Assembly: GCF_907163125.1 (NCBI RefSeq)
Contig: NZ_OU015319.1
Location: 2,480,001 to 2,544,000 of the forward strand
Origin: Cloacibacterium caeni
GTDB lineage: Bacteria > Bacteroidota > Bacteroidia > Flavobacteriales > Weeksellaceae
Direction of reading: 5' to 3'
Length of the DNA stretch: 64,000 bases
A program made the translations under genes and the position numbers. The notes below the pieces were generated by a model. That model was not told the origin of the DNA. It did not search any database and saw only the letters and a list, made by a program, of their open reading frames with translations. The first letter of the stretch is position 1, and the number at the start of each line of letters is the position of its first letter. Of this stretch, positions 43,703 to 53,222 are shown piece by piece.

Positions 43703-45216
43703 TATTTATTCAACTCCAAAAGTGGATCGATGTATTCTCTGTCGTTGCTCAGTCGTGGCACTTTGTTTTGTCCGCCCAGTTTTCCTCTAGATTCCATCCA
43801 TTGATAGAAAAGTTTTTCTTTTGCCATGTGAATAATTGGCGGATTCAGTGTCATATTGAGGTAACGTTTCGCTTCGTAATCTGAATTGATAGATTTCAAA
43901 GTATCATCAAAAATTTTAGAAAACGTTTCGAAATTATTCGGATGTTTGGCAAATTCAATCAACCATTCATGGGCTCCAGATTTTCCTTCGCTCATAAAAA
44001 CGGGCGCTCCTGTATAATCTAAAACGTGAGCTTCTGTAGCATCACATGCTTTTTTAAGTGCAGTTTCTACATTGTCTATCATTAATTCTTCGCCAAAAGC
44101 ATTGATGTAATGTTTGGTTCTGCCAGAAATCTGAATTCTGTGCGGAGAAAGAGATGTAAATTTTACGGTATCACCGATTAAGTAACGCCAAAGTCCACCA
44201 TTGGTAGAAATAACAACTGCATAATTTTTGCCGAGTTCTACTTCTTCCAAAGGAATCGCTTGAAGATTATTTCGGTCAAATTTATCCATCGGAATAAATT
44301 CGTAGAAAATTCCGTAATCTAGCATCAGAAGCATTTCGTCACTACCACTTCTGTCTTGAATTCCGAAGAAACCTTCAGAAGCGTTGTAAATTTCGTAGTA
44401 ATTAATGTCTTTGCCGATGATATTTTTATATTGTTCTCTGTAAGGTTTAAAACTGATTCCACCGTGGAAAAACACTTCTAAATTTGGGAAAATTTCAGAA
44501 ACATTACCTTTTCCTGTTTCGGTTAAAATTCTTTGAAGCAAAACCATCATCCAACTTGGAACGCCCGTTAAACTTCCTACATCTTGATTTTTAACTTCTG
44601 AAACGATGGCTTTCAATTTGGTTTCCCATTCTGACATTAGGGAAGTTTTTTTGCTGGGAACTGTTGTAATTTCTACCCAAAAAGGAAGATTTTCTATTAA
44701 AATAGCAGATAAATCTCCGAACTTAGTATTGAAACTTTCGTACAATTCTGCACTTCCGCCTAATCTTAAATTTTTATTGAGAAATAATTGATTATCAGGA
44801 TGATTGTTTGCATAAATTGAAATTAAATCCTTTCCTGCTTTGTAATGGCACTCTTCTAAACTTTCGTCTGAAATAGGAATGAATTTACTTTTGGCATTGG
44901 TCGTTCCAGAAGATTTCGCAAACTGACGAATAACTCCTGGCCAAGAAATATCTTTTTGACCTTGTCTTGCTTTTTCTATGTAAGGCTCGAATTCTTCATA
45001 GTTTACGATAGGAACTTGTTGCTGAAAATCTCGGTAAGAAGAAATGTCTTTGAACCCGAATTTTTTGCCGTATTCTGTTTCTTCTGCATGAAAAAGTTGA
45101 GAAAATAAAACTCCGTTTTGAGTTTCAATAGGATGTTTCATAAAATTCTGAATTTGGTCTATTCTTTGTCGAATAAACCAATTTACAGCCATATTGAAGA
45201 GAGCTTTTGTTGCCAT
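43702..45216 (-). CDS. GH3-family acyl-adenylating enzyme
   Basis: A 504-residue member of the ANL (adenylate-forming) superfamily, GH3 branch, best known in plants where it conjugates amino acids to auxin or jasmonate. Motifs: FAKSSGTTNAKSKFIPIS (phosphate loop, about residues 93-110), LTGVPSWM, the motif YYEIYNASEGFFG, LLMLDYGIFYEFIP and GRTKHYINAFGEELM. Length fits bacterial GH3 proteins. The substrate in bacteria is not known. ATG at 45216, with a promoter element only four bases upstream; transcribed alone. Confidence 0.88.
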   Translation of the reverse strand: MATKALFNMAVNWFIRQRIDQIQNFMKHPIETQNGVLFSQLFHAEETEYGKKFGFKDISSYRDFQQQVPIVNYEEFEPYIEKARQGQKDISWPGVIRQFAKSSGTTNAKSKFIPISDESLEECHYKAGKDLISIYANNHPDNQLFLNKNLRLGGSAELYESFNTKFGDLSAILIENLPFWVEITTVPSKKTSLMSEWETKLKAIVSEVKNQDVGSLTGVPSWMMVLLQRILTETGKGNVSEIFPNLEVFFHGGISFKPYREQYKNIIGKDINYYEIYNASEGFFGIQDRSGSDEMLLMLDYGIFYEFIPMDKFDRNNLQAIPLEEVELGKNYAVVISTNGGLWRYLIGDTVKFTSLSPHRIQISGRTKHYINAFGEELMIDNVETALKKACDATEAHVLDYTGAPVFMSEGKSGAHEWLIEFAKHPNNFETFSKIFDDTLKSINSDYEAKRYLNMTLNPPIIHMAKEKLFYQWMESRGKLGGQNKVPRLSNDREYIDPLLELNK

Positions 45217-45220
45217 TGCT

Positions 45221-45228
45221 CAAATTTA
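45221..45228 (-). promoter_or_regulatory. Bacteroidota -7 element (TAAATTTG) for the GH3 gene
   Basis: Exact TAnnTTTG on the minus strand, four bases before the ATG, which implies a leaderless transcript if used. Confidence 0.5.
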
Positions 45229-45262
45229 ATAAATTTTTTGAGAATTTTGTAATTTGAATGCA

Positions 45263-45295
45263 ACAAAAATCCGCTCTAAAGATTTAGAACGGATT
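45263..45295 (-). terminator. Terminator after the bacilliredoxin gene
   Basis: AATCCG..TCTAAA (45268-45280) pairs with TTTAGA..CGGATT (45283-45295), with one internal mismatch; the A run to the left gives Ts on the minus strand. Confidence 0.7.
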
Positions 45296-45317
45296 GATGA
45301 TTATTTTAGAGAAAATT

Positions 45318-45728
45318 TTAGCAAAATTCTTCGTAAGCTGCTTGTAAATTCGCTGCAATAGCACCAGCAGGATTTCCTTCGATGTGGTGTCTTTCTAACA
45401 TGTGAACTAATTCGCCATCTTTGAAAAGTGCTACGCACGGTGAACTTGGTGGGAATGGCGCAAAATGTTTTCTAGCTTCTGCTACCGCTTCTGTGTCAAA
45501 ACCTGCAAAAACAGTAGTTAAATGGTCTGGTTTTTTATCACCAGTTAAAGAATAAATAACACCTGGTCTTGCTGCTCCTGCTGCGCAACCACAAACCGAA
45601 TTTACCATAACTAAAGTAGTTCCCGGTTGTTTAAGTGCATCGTTTACTTGTTCTGCTGAGGTAAGGTCTTGGAAACCTTTATCTGTGAGTTCTGCCTTCA
45701 TTGGCATTACTAAATCTGCTGGATACAT
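45318..45728 (-). CDS. BrxA/BrxB-family bacilliredoxin
   Basis: A 136-residue thioredoxin-fold protein of the YphP/YqiW (DUF1094) family, which in Firmicutes removes bacillithiol from proteins. The CGC active-site motif is present in MVNSVCGCAAGAARPG, and the flanking FPPSSPCVALFKDGELVHML and MLERHHIEG match the family. The presence of this family suggests bacillithiol as a thiol in this organism, which is known for some Bacteroidota. ATG at 45728. Confidence 0.93.
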   Translation of the reverse strand: MYPADLVMPMKAELTDKGFQDLTSAEQVNDALKQPGTTLVMVNSVCGCAAGAARPGVIYSLTGDKKPDHLTTVFAGFDTEAVAEARKHFAPFPPSSPCVALFKDGELVHMLERHHIEGNPAGAIAANLQAAYEEFC

Positions 45729-45774
45729 AATATATATTTTATTTAATGATTAGAAAATTCAAGATTTTATAGTG

Positions 45775-45782
45775 CAAATTTA
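45775..45782 (-). promoter_or_regulatory. Bacteroidota -7 element (TAAATTTG) for the bacilliredoxin gene
   Basis: Exact TAnnTTTG on the minus strand, 46 bases before the ATG. Confidence 0.45.
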
Positions 45783-45867
45783 TAATTAAAATTTGGAAAA
45801 TTCTATTTAATTCTATTATCAAAAATATGCCAAAAATCTATTAAGACAAAATGACTCCTTTTTAATG

Positions 45868-45895
45868 AAAAAAGCCGATGAATTTTTCATCGGCT
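45868..45895 (-). terminator. Terminator at the end of the dcw operon
   Basis: Perfect ten-base arms AGCCGATGAA (45873-45882) and TTCATCGGCT (45886-45895), with an A run at 45868-45872 giving Ts on the minus strand. Confidence 0.88.
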
Positions 45896-45920
45896 ATTTA
45901 TCGTTAATATGAAAATTTAA

Positions 45921-46367
45921 TTATGATAATAGTTTTTTCACCATTTCAGAGATGGATTTTCCATCTGATTTTCCTGCCAAAGTTTTAGAAGCAGTTCCCA
46001 TAACTTTTCCTAAGTCTTTTAGAGATTCTGCGCCTACTTCGGCAATAATTTTTTTAATTTCTGCTTCCAATTCTTCCGCAGAAAGTTGAGCAGGTAAAAA
46101 TTGTTCAATCACTTTCATTTGTGCCAATTCTACTTCTGCCAAATCATTTCTGTTTTGAGCAACAAATTGTTCGTAAGAATCTTTTCTTTGCTTAATCATT
46201 CTTTGGAGAATGGCAATTTCTTGTTCTGCAGAAACATCAGCTCCTTTTGCTTCAGTTTTGAGCAAGAGAATTTGAGATTTTACGGCTCTTAGAGAGTCAA
46301 GAGCAACTTTGTCTTTTTCTCTCATTGCGGTTTTAATCGCTTCGTTTATGGTAAGTTCTAAACTCAT
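45921..46367 (-). CDS. GatB/YqeY domain-containing protein
   Basis: A 148-residue helical protein with the YqeY domain (the tRNA-binding tail domain of GatB): MREKDKVALDSLRAVKSQIL, ILQRMIKQRKDSYEQF, AEIKKIIAEVGAESLKDLGK and MGTASKTLAGKSDGKSIS. It has no amidotransferase catalytic part. It is the last gene after ftsZ, 22 bases downstream, a common order in Bacteroidota. Role unknown; possibly tRNA-related. Confidence 0.9.
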   Translation of the reverse strand: MSLELTINEAIKTAMREKDKVALDSLRAVKSQILLLKTEAKGADVSAEQEIAILQRMIKQRKDSYEQFVAQNRNDLAEVELAQMKVIEQFLPAQLSAEELEAEIKKIIAEVGAESLKDLGKVMGTASKTLAGKSDGKSISEMVKKLLS

Positions 46368-46389
46368 TTTTTTCTAAATTTTAAAAATT

Positions 46390-48309
46390 TTAATCTACGT
46401 CTTTGTTTAAAAACTTGTTTTCTCTAAGTTGTACTCTTCCGTTATTTTCAGAAAGGAAACTAGAAATTTGCTGTTGAGAAGCATTTTCGTGACCTATATT
46501 GATGTTTTTTCTTCTGAAAGCAGGAATATTTTCGAATTCATTTTCGTTTTCTATCGTCTGATAACGAGAGTTGAACTCTTTCAACTTATCTCTTCTTGCC
46601 TGAACTTTTTCTGTAGCAGTATTTTTTTCGATAAATTTAAATTCCTCTTCAATTTTAGTTTCTGTAAAAGTGATTTTTTCTTCAGTGTGATTTTCAAAAA
46701 CGGTTTTTACTTCTTCTATTTCTTCTGCAATTTTAAAGGTAAACTCAATAGGTTTTTCTTCAACTAAAGTTTTCGTTTCTGCTTTTGGTTTATACGTTTC
46801 TACCGTTTTTTCCTCTACAATGAAAGAAATTTCTTCTTTGGTTTCTTCCACAGAAAGTTTCACATTTTCTACTTCTTGTGCAGCATTAAACTGAGTTTCT
46901 TCAATAATAGTCGTTTTCTTTTCTTCTGTTTCAAAAGTGAAAGATTGAGATTCTAAAACGTCTTCATCATCAAATGAAAATAACTCTAAAACATTATTTT
47001 CTTGTTCTTCTACTTCAAAAGTTTGATGACTGCTTTCAATGCTTAAACTTTCGTCTTCAAAAAATCTAAGTTCTTCTATTCTTTCTTCCATCACAGCTGC
47101 TTGTGTTTCTGCAAATTGATTCACAGAATTATTTGGGAAGTCTGGAGTGCTGTTATCATTAGAATCATCTAAGAAAAACATGCTTTTTGATGAATTTTGC
47201 ATTGGATTTTCTTGAGATTTTTCAGAAGAAGTTCTGCCAAATGGAGATTCTCTCTTCACTTTTGGTGTAGAAGGACTGTCTTCTAATGTATATCTAATTT
47301 TTTCGGTAGGACCAGCATATTTTTGATCATCTGCTGCAAAACCAGTGGCAATAACCAATACGCTGATAGAATCTCCCAATTCTGCATCTGTTCCTACACC
47401 GAAAATAATATCTGCAGTGTTTCCTGCTTCGCGCTGAATGTGGTCATTAATTAAGCCGATTTCGTCCATTGTAGCTTCTTCGTTTCCACTTCTGATAAGG
47501 AGAAGAACGTTTTTAGCGCCTGTGATTTTATTATCGTTTAATAATGGAGAATCGAGTGCTTTTTTCACTGCTTCTTCTGCTTTGTTTTCACCAGAAGCGG
47601 TTCCTGTAGACATGAGAGCAGTTCCTGAATTTTGTAAAACTGAACGCGCATCACGGAAGTCTATATTTACATCGAAATAACCAGTAATCACTTCTGCCAT
47701 ACCTTTAGCAGCATTGGCTAACACTTCATCTGCCTTAGCAAAACCAGATTTGAAGCCTAGGTTACCAAATTGCTGACGAAGTTTATCGTTATTAATAACA
47801 ATTAGGGAATCTACATTATTGCGAAGTTTTTCTAAACCATTTTCGGCTTGTTCTAATCTTCTTTTTCCTTCAAAACTAAAAGGAACGGTAACTATACCAA
47901 TGGTTAAAATTCCCATTTCTTTGGCAATTTTTGCAATAACAGGTGCAGCACCAGTACCAGTTCCGCCACCCATTCCTGCGGTTATGAAAACCATTTTGGT
48001 ATTATGACCTAGAACAGCTTTGATTTCATCAATACTTTCTAAGGCAGATTTTTCTCCAACTTCTGGGTCTGCTCCAGCTCCTAAACCTTCTGTAATGGCA
48101 GCTCCTAACTGAACTTTTGTAGAAATTGGGTTATTATCTAGTGTTTGTGCATCGGTGTTACAAATAATAAAATCTACTCCATGAATTCCTTTCTCGTACA
48201 TGTGTTTCAACGCATTGTTACCTCCACCACCTACACCAATTACTTTTATGATAGATGAATTTCCTTTTGGTAAATCGAATGAAAACCCTGTATTTAATGT
48301 ATTTTCCAT
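46390..48309 (-). CDS. ftsZ: Cell division protein FtsZ
   Basis: Tubulin-like GTPase that forms the division ring. Residues 1-330 are the conserved core: [16 protein letters not shown], the tubulin signature [25 protein letters not shown] and [17 protein letters not shown]. The remaining ~300 residues are a Glu/Thr-rich, probably disordered linker (many EETK/EEKT stretches) that ends in a conserved-looking tail ([26 protein letters not shown]). At 639 residues it is far longer than E. coli FtsZ (383) but normal for flavobacteria. Downstream of ftsA by 51 bases. Confidence 0.97.
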   Translation of the reverse strand: MENTLNTGFSFDLPKGNSSIIKVIGVGGGGNNALKHMYEKGIHGVDFIICNTDAQTLDNNPISTKVQLGAAITEGLGAGADPEVGEKSALESIDEIKAVLGHNTKMVFITAGMGGGTGTGAAPVIAKIAKEMGILTIGIVTVPFSFEGKRRLEQAENGLEKLRNNVDSLIVINNDKLRQQFGNLGFKSGFAKADEVLANAAKGMAEVITGYFDVNIDFRDARSVLQNSGTALMSTGTASGENKAEEAVKKALDSPLLNDNKITGAKNVLLLIRSGNEEATMDEIGLINDHIQREAGNTADIIFGVGTDAELGDSISVLVIATGFAADDQKYAGPTEKIRYTLEDSPSTPKVKRESPFGRTSSEKSQENPMQNSSKSMFFLDDSNDNSTPDFPNNSVNQFAETQAAVMEERIEELRFFEDESLSIESSHQTFEVEEQENNVLELFSFDDEDVLESQSFTFETEEKKTTIIEETQFNAAQEVENVKLSVEETKEEISFIVEEKTVETYKPKAETKTLVEEKPIEFTFKIAEEIEEVKTVFENHTEEKITFTETKIEEEFKFIEKNTATEKVQARRDKLKEFNSRYQTIENENEFENIPAFRRKNINIGHENASQQQISSFLSENNGRVQLRENKFLNKDVD

Positions 48310-48360
48310 ATATTTTCGATGTATAAAAGTTACTTACTTATTTTGTGTTATTCGTTTTAA

Positions 48361-49716
48361 TTATTCTACTTCTTCGAAGAATTTTTTTACTTTTTCAAGG
48401 ATGGATTGTCCAAAAGTAGGTTTATTCTTCTTCACTTCCTCTAAGTGTTGTGTAATTTCTTGCTCCTCAGTTTTTACTTCTTCTACAGTATTTTCTGCTT
48501 GAGGAACTTCTATAACTTTTGGCTCTTCTACAGGTTTTTCTATAGGTTTTTTATCATGAATTTTTAAACTTTCCATCAATAAACCAATTGAAGTTGCAAA
48601 CTCTGGGGATTTCAAATATTGGTTTTTGTCATTGGCAATATATTCATTGGCAAAACCAATTCTTGCATCAAATCCTGTTACATAATTGGCTAACTGACGA
48701 AGGTTTTTAAGATTAGAACCGCCACCTGTTAATACAATTCCTGCGATAAGTTTGCGTTTTTGTTCATAAGCTCCATACGCTTTTAACTCTGTATTTACCA
48801 TTTCGAGAATTTCTTCCACTCTCGCATTGATAATACTTGCCAAAGATTTTAGAGAAATTTCTTTGTCTGGTCTTCCGTGTAAACCAGGAATGGTAACAAA
48901 CGTAGAATCTTTTTCTAAATCTGGAACGGCAGACCCGAATTTTACTTTCAGTTGCTCTGCGTGTTTTTCTATAATAGAACAGCCTTCTTTAATATCATCT
49001 GTAATAATACCGCCACCATAAGGAATAACGCAAGTATGACGAATGATGTTATCTTTAAAAATAGCAATATCTGTAGTACCACCACCTATGTCTACGATGG
49101 CAACTCCTGCTTCTTTTTCTTCAGTAGTAAGAACAGCTTCTGAAGAGGCAAGAGGTTCTAGTGTAAGTGCTTCCATTTCTAAACCAGCTTCGCGAACGCA
49201 ACGTGCGATATTTCTGATGCTTCCCATTTGACCCACAACTACATGGAAATTTGCTTCCAGACGTTTTCCGTGCATACCGATTGGTTCTTGGATTTCGCCT
49301 TCAGAATCTACTTTGTACTCTTGTGGAAGCACGTGAATGATTTCTTCACCAGGAAGCATGACCAGTTTTTTTACTTGGTCTTTTAAGATTTCTATATCTT
49401 CATCTGTGATATATTTATCTGGGTTTTCTCTCATGATGTAATCTGAGTGTTGCAGACTACGAATGTGTTTGCCTGCGATACCTACGGTTACTCTATGAAT
49501 AGGAACTCCTGAAGATTTTTCTGCTTCTGAAATAGCAGCTTTGATAGAGCTTATTGTTTGAGAAATATTATTCACAATTCCTTTGTGAACGCCCAAACTT
49601 TTAGCTTTACCTACGCCTAAAACTTCAATTTTTCCGTGGGCATTTTTTCTGCCTACAATGGCAACAATTTTCGTGGTACCAATGTCTAAACCTACTGAAT
49701 AATCATGTGTTTCCAT
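48361..49716 (-). CDS. ftsA: Cell division protein FtsA
   Basis: Actin-family protein that tethers FtsZ to the membrane. The 451-residue product has SVGLDIGTTKIVAIVGRK (phosphate 1), the SHS2 insert characteristic of FtsA (about residues 85-165), VAIVDIGGGTTDIAIF (phosphate 2) and GIVLTGGGSNLKNLRQL (adenosine). A Glu/Pro linker follows and the extreme C-terminus (SILEKVKKFFEE) is an amphipathic helix fit for membrane binding. 20 bases after ftsQ. Confidence 0.96.
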   Translation of the reverse strand: METHDYSVGLDIGTTKIVAIVGRKNAHGKIEVLGVGKAKSLGVHKGIVNNISQTISSIKAAISEAEKSSGVPIHRVTVGIAGKHIRSLQHSDYIMRENPDKYITDEDIEILKDQVKKLVMLPGEEIIHVLPQEYKVDSEGEIQEPIGMHGKRLEANFHVVVGQMGSIRNIARCVREAGLEMEALTLEPLASSEAVLTTEEKEAGVAIVDIGGGTTDIAIFKDNIIRHTCVIPYGGGIITDDIKEGCSIIEKHAEQLKVKFGSAVPDLEKDSTFVTIPGLHGRPDKEISLKSLASIINARVEEILEMVNTELKAYGAYEQKRKLIAGIVLTGGGSNLKNLRQLANYVTGFDARIGFANEYIANDKNQYLKSPEFATSIGLLMESLKIHDKKPIEKPVEEPKVIEVPQAENTVEEVKTEEQEITQHLEEVKKNKPTFGQSILEKVKKFFEEVE

Positions 49717-49735
49717 ATATTGCTGTTCTCTTTTT

Positions 49736-50557
49736 TTAATTAGTTGTTTTTTCTTCGGTTTTTTGTGTTCCTGTTACGGTGTTTATTATGTTTTGTTCAT
49801 TTGTTTGTAAACTGTCTTCTTCGGGTTTATAACCAGAATTAAGAGTGGTTACGATTTGGTTATCATATTTCACAGAAATTTTAGAATATTTTTCTGGAGC
49901 TTGATACACCAAATATTTTTCTACAAATGTTTTAAAACCTTTTACTTTAAAATCTATTCTATCTAAATCACCGATTTCTACTTTATAATTTCCATCGCTG
50001 GTTGCAAGATTGAAGTTTCCGTTTTCTTTTGTAATGCCTACAAAGAAATTTTTGCAGAAACTGTCTTTGTTTATTTTTTCTATTAACTCAATGAGTTTTT
50101 TATACTCTTTCTTCTTCACGTCGCCAGAAACCAGCATGCAAGGATGAGAGTATGTTTTAGAAATTGGGAATTCTATTCCTTTTTTGTCTACATAAAATCC
50201 TTTTCCTCCATTATTTAATCTAAAAACGGGAACTCTTTGTTTGATGTCTACATTCAGTTTTCCATTTAAATTTAAATAAACGTTTGCGCTATCTACAGCA
50301 GGCAATTCGTTTAATTTTTTTTCTAAACTCGGGATATCTACATCGCCCACTTTTTTTGTGGTATTATATCTTTCTACAATCGTTCTAATGTCTTTTTCGT
50401 CTACAAAATAAACAGGAGAGGAGCTATCATTTAATTTTACGATGATAGATTGCTCATCAATTTTTCGGTCATTGAATCTCTTCAAAGAGAAGCTCAATAG
50501 AAATCCGAAGATGACTACTGTGACAAAAATTTTGAGAATTCTCCACTTGTTTTTCAT
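49736..50557 (-). CDS. ftsQ: Cell division protein FtsQ
   Basis: A 273-residue bitopic divisome protein: one membrane helix (about residues 8-25), a POTRA-like segment (STSP-type start at IIVKLNDSSSPVYFVDEKDI, PSLEKKLNELPAVDSANVY) and a beta-rich FtsQ domain (VFRLNNGGKGFYVDKKGIEFP). The Thr/Asn-rich tail is poorly conserved. Sequence similarity in this family is weak; position between murC and ftsA supports the call. Confidence 0.88.
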   Translation of the reverse strand: MKNKWRILKIFVTVVIFGFLLSFSLKRFNDRKIDEQSIIVKLNDSSSPVYFVDEKDIRTIVERYNTTKKVGDVDIPSLEKKLNELPAVDSANVYLNLNGKLNVDIKQRVPVFRLNNGGKGFYVDKKGIEFPISKTYSHPCMLVSGDVKKKEYKKLIELIEKINKDSFCKNFFVGITKENGNFNLATSDGNYKVEIGDLDRIDFKVKGFKTFVEKYLVYQAPEKYSKISVKYDNQIVTTLNSGYKPEEDSLQTNEQNIINTVTGTQKTEEKTTN

Positions 50558-50584
50558 AAACTTACGTCCGAGTTTTTTCTATTT

Positions 50585-51937
50585 TTATTTTTTCAATGTA
50601 CCAATCCAATTCATAATTGGGTCATACAAAGTGTCTATGTTTCCTGCACCTACTGTAAGCAAAATATCAAAATCTTTTTCTTTGATTTTGTCAAAAGCTT
50701 CGCTCAAACTGCACACTTCTTTTTTCTCTAACTGTACTTTTTCTAGCAACCAATCAGAAGTTACCCCTTCAAAATCTTTTTGTAATTCTCTTGCTGGATA
50801 AATGTCTAATAATAACAATTCATCTGCTGCTGCTAAACTTTCTGCAAAACCATCTGCAAAATCTCTGGTTCTGCTGAATAAATGTGGCTGAAACGCTACC
50901 AACAGTTTTTTATTTGGGTTAAAAGTTCTGATGGAACCAATCACCGCATTCAGTTCTGTTGGGTGGTGTGCATAATCATCTACATAAATCTTACCGTTTT
51001 CAAAAATATGTTTGGTATAACGTCTTTTAATTCCTTTGAAACTAGAAATCCCTTCTTGTAAAGCTGTAAAATCTGCTCCCAAATTGTGCAAAACTGCAAT
51101 CGCAGCCGTTGCATTTTCCACATTATGTGTTCCCGGAATTTGCCAAGCAAATTCTACGGTTTGTTCGCCCGCATGAAAATCAAACATCATCCAACCGTCT
51201 ACAATGTGCAGATTATCAGAATAATAATCAGCTTCTTCATTTACCGCATATGTTCTACAAGGTCTGCCAATATTTACACCTTTTCTCACAAAAAGTTGGT
51301 CGTTTTCTGGCACTAAATCTGCAAAATCTCTAAATCCTTGTTCTATGGTTTCTGTATCTCCATAAATATCAAGATGGTCTGCATCAATAGAAGTAATAAT
51401 TGCCCAATCTGGTGAAAGATTTAGGAAACTTCTGTCATATTCATCAGCTTCTAAAACAGACATTTCTGTTCCGTTAAAAATGAAATTTGACTTGTAATTT
51501 TCTGCAATTCCACCTAAAAATCCAGAAAATGGAAGATTCGCCACTTTGCAAAGATGTGCTACCAAACTTGAAGTAGTAGTTTTGCCATGCGTTCCAGCTA
51601 CTGCGATACAATTGGTATCTTCGGTAATCATTCCTAGAACTTTTGCACGTTTTAAAACTTCAAAACCATTTTCATTAAAATAATCTAAAATTCCCAAAAC
51701 TTTAATCGCAGGTGTATAAATCACTAATGTTTCTTCTTTCTTCAAAGACGAAATTTTCTCATCTACCACATCTTCAAAAGTGATAGAAATTCCTTCCTTC
51801 TGAAGCTCTGTAGTGAGTTTGGTTTCGGTTTTATCATAACCCAAAACATTTTTCCCAGCAGCATGGAAATATCTTGCCAAAGCAGACATCCCGATTCCAC
51901 CGATTCCTACGAAGTAAAAGTTTTGATAGTTTTTCAT
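50585..51937 (-). CDS. murC: UDP-N-acetylmuramate--L-alanine ligase
   Basis: Adds L-Ala to UDP-MurNAc, the first peptide-forming step. The 450-residue Mur ligase has the N-terminal FVGIGGIGMSALARYFH, the ATP loop VAGTHGKTTTSSLVA (about residues 113-127), LEADEYDRSFL, SIDADHLDIYGD and DDYAHHPTELNAV. 27 bases ahead of ftsQ. Between it and murG lies a palindromic repeat. Confidence 0.96.
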   Translation of the reverse strand: MKNYQNFYFVGIGGIGMSALARYFHAAGKNVLGYDKTETKLTTELQKEGISITFEDVVDEKISSLKKEETLVIYTPAIKVLGILDYFNENGFEVLKRAKVLGMITEDTNCIAVAGTHGKTTTSSLVAHLCKVANLPFSGFLGGIAENYKSNFIFNGTEMSVLEADEYDRSFLNLSPDWAIITSIDADHLDIYGDTETIEQGFRDFADLVPENDQLFVRKGVNIGRPCRTYAVNEEADYYSDNLHIVDGWMMFDFHAGEQTVEFAWQIPGTHNVENATAAIAVLHNLGADFTALQEGISSFKGIKRRYTKHIFENGKIYVDDYAHHPTELNAVIGSIRTFNPNKKLLVAFQPHLFSRTRDFADGFAESLAAADELLLLDIYPARELQKDFEGVTSDWLLEKVQLEKKEVCSLSEAFDKIKEKDFDILLTVGAGNIDTLYDPIMNWIGTLKK

Positions 51938-51957
51938 TTCTTTTATGTTTTACGTTT

Positions 51958-52037
51958 TGTCATTTTGAATGGAGTGAAACGGAATGAAAAATCTTTAAAT
52001 AGATTCTTCACTACATTTTGTTTCGCTCAGAATGACA
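51958..52037. repeat. Palindromic dispersed repeat between murG and murC
   Basis: An 80-base imperfect palindrome with TGTCATTTTGA at the left end and TCAGAATGACA at the right, and inner GAAACGGAATG / CATTTTGTTTC and AATCT / AGATT pairs. The GTCATTCTGAGCGAAAC end is a common interspersed-repeat sequence of Bacteroidota. Confidence 0.75.
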
Positions 52038-52042
52038 GACGT

Positions 52043-53155
52043 TTACTCTTTAATATTCAAATTTTTAAAAATCTCTTTCACAATTTCTTCTGTCGCTTTT
52101 GGTTTTGCAAAAAATTCTAAATTTTGAGCCATTTCTTTTCTCAAAGATTCATTTTCACAAATTTCTGAAAGCGTGTTCCAGAATTTCTCTTTCATCTCTG
52201 TGTCTTTCACCATTTTAGCAGCGTTTTTGTCTACCAAAGTCTGAGCGTTTTTGGTTTGATGATCTTCTGCCGCAAAAGGAAAAGGAACAAGCAAAACTGG
52301 CTTTTTAGCAATGGCTAATTCCGAAATCGCAATCGCTCCAGCTCTAGAAACAATTACATCTGCCGCAGAATAAGCTATTTCCATGTTTTTAATAAATTCT
52401 ACAATTTGCATGTTTCTGCTGTGAATGTCTTTCGTTTCTTCTAAAATATTTTTATAATCTAGTTTACCTGTTTGCCAAATGAGTTGGTAATTTTTTTCTA
52501 AAACTTTATCAATGTTTTCTTTCCAGCCGTTGTTTAAAGTTCTAGAACCTAAAGAACCGCCTACTGAAAGTATCGTTAATTTCCCTTTTTCTAAACCTAA
52601 TTTTTCTTTGGCTAAATCGCTGTCAATGATATCAGTAATAATGTTTTTTCTGATAGGATTTCCTAAAAATAATGTTTTCGTTCCGTGGAAGAATTTTTCC
52701 ATATTTGGATAGGCGGTGAAAACGGTTTTTGCTTTTTTAGCATTGAAAATATTGGCTTTCCCAGGAAGAGAATTCTGCTCTTGAATAAAAGTAGGGATTC
52801 CCATTCTCGCAGCAATGAATAAAGCGGGACCGCTTGCAAAACCTCCTGTTCCAACCGCAAAATCTGGTTGGAATGCTTTGATGATTTTTCTAGCTTTAAG
52901 CAAACTAGAAATCACCTTAAACGGTAAATTAATATTAGCCAAAAGATTTCCTCTGTCAAAGCCAGCAATATTTAATCCTTCAATTTTGAAACCTGATTGT
53001 GGAACTTTTTCCATCTCCATTTTTCCATTGGCTCCCATGAACAAAAATTCCGCATCAGGAAAACGTTTTTGTATTTCCTGCGCAATTGCAACGGCAGGAA
53101 AGATGTGACCACCTGTTCCACCACCACTCATTAAAACTTTTAATTTTCCACTCAT
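52043..53155 (-). CDS. murG: Undecaprenyldiphospho-muramoylpentapeptide beta-N-acetylglucosaminyltransferase
   Basis: Transfers GlcNAc from UDP-GlcNAc to lipid I, making lipid II at the inner face of the membrane. The 370-residue GT-B enzyme shows SGGGTGGHIFPAVAIA, GTGGFASGPALFIA, PTFIQEQNSLPGKAN, LSVGGSLGSRTLN, DVIVSRAGAIAISELA and PFPFAAEDHQTKNAQTL. Between ftsW and murC in the cluster. Confidence 0.97.
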   Translation of the reverse strand: MSGKLKVLMSGGGTGGHIFPAVAIAQEIQKRFPDAEFLFMGANGKMEMEKVPQSGFKIEGLNIAGFDRGNLLANINLPFKVISSLLKARKIIKAFQPDFAVGTGGFASGPALFIAARMGIPTFIQEQNSLPGKANIFNAKKAKTVFTAYPNMEKFFHGTKTLFLGNPIRKNIITDIIDSDLAKEKLGLEKGKLTILSVGGSLGSRTLNNGWKENIDKVLEKNYQLIWQTGKLDYKNILEETKDIHSRNMQIVEFIKNMEIAYSAADVIVSRAGAIAISELAIAKKPVLLVPFPFAAEDHQTKNAQTLVDKNAAKMVKDTEMKEKFWNTLSEICENESLRKEMAQNLEFFAKPKATEEIVKEIFKNLNIKE

Positions 53156-53222
53156 ATTATCTTGATTTAAAGATTTAAGAATTGAAATATTTAAAGATTA
53201 CAACTCGTTCAATCGTTTAATT

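Noticed and set aside
53156-53222. ATTTAAAGATT repeats between ftsW and murG
   Set aside because: Short AT-rich direct repeats without defined structure; no support for a function.
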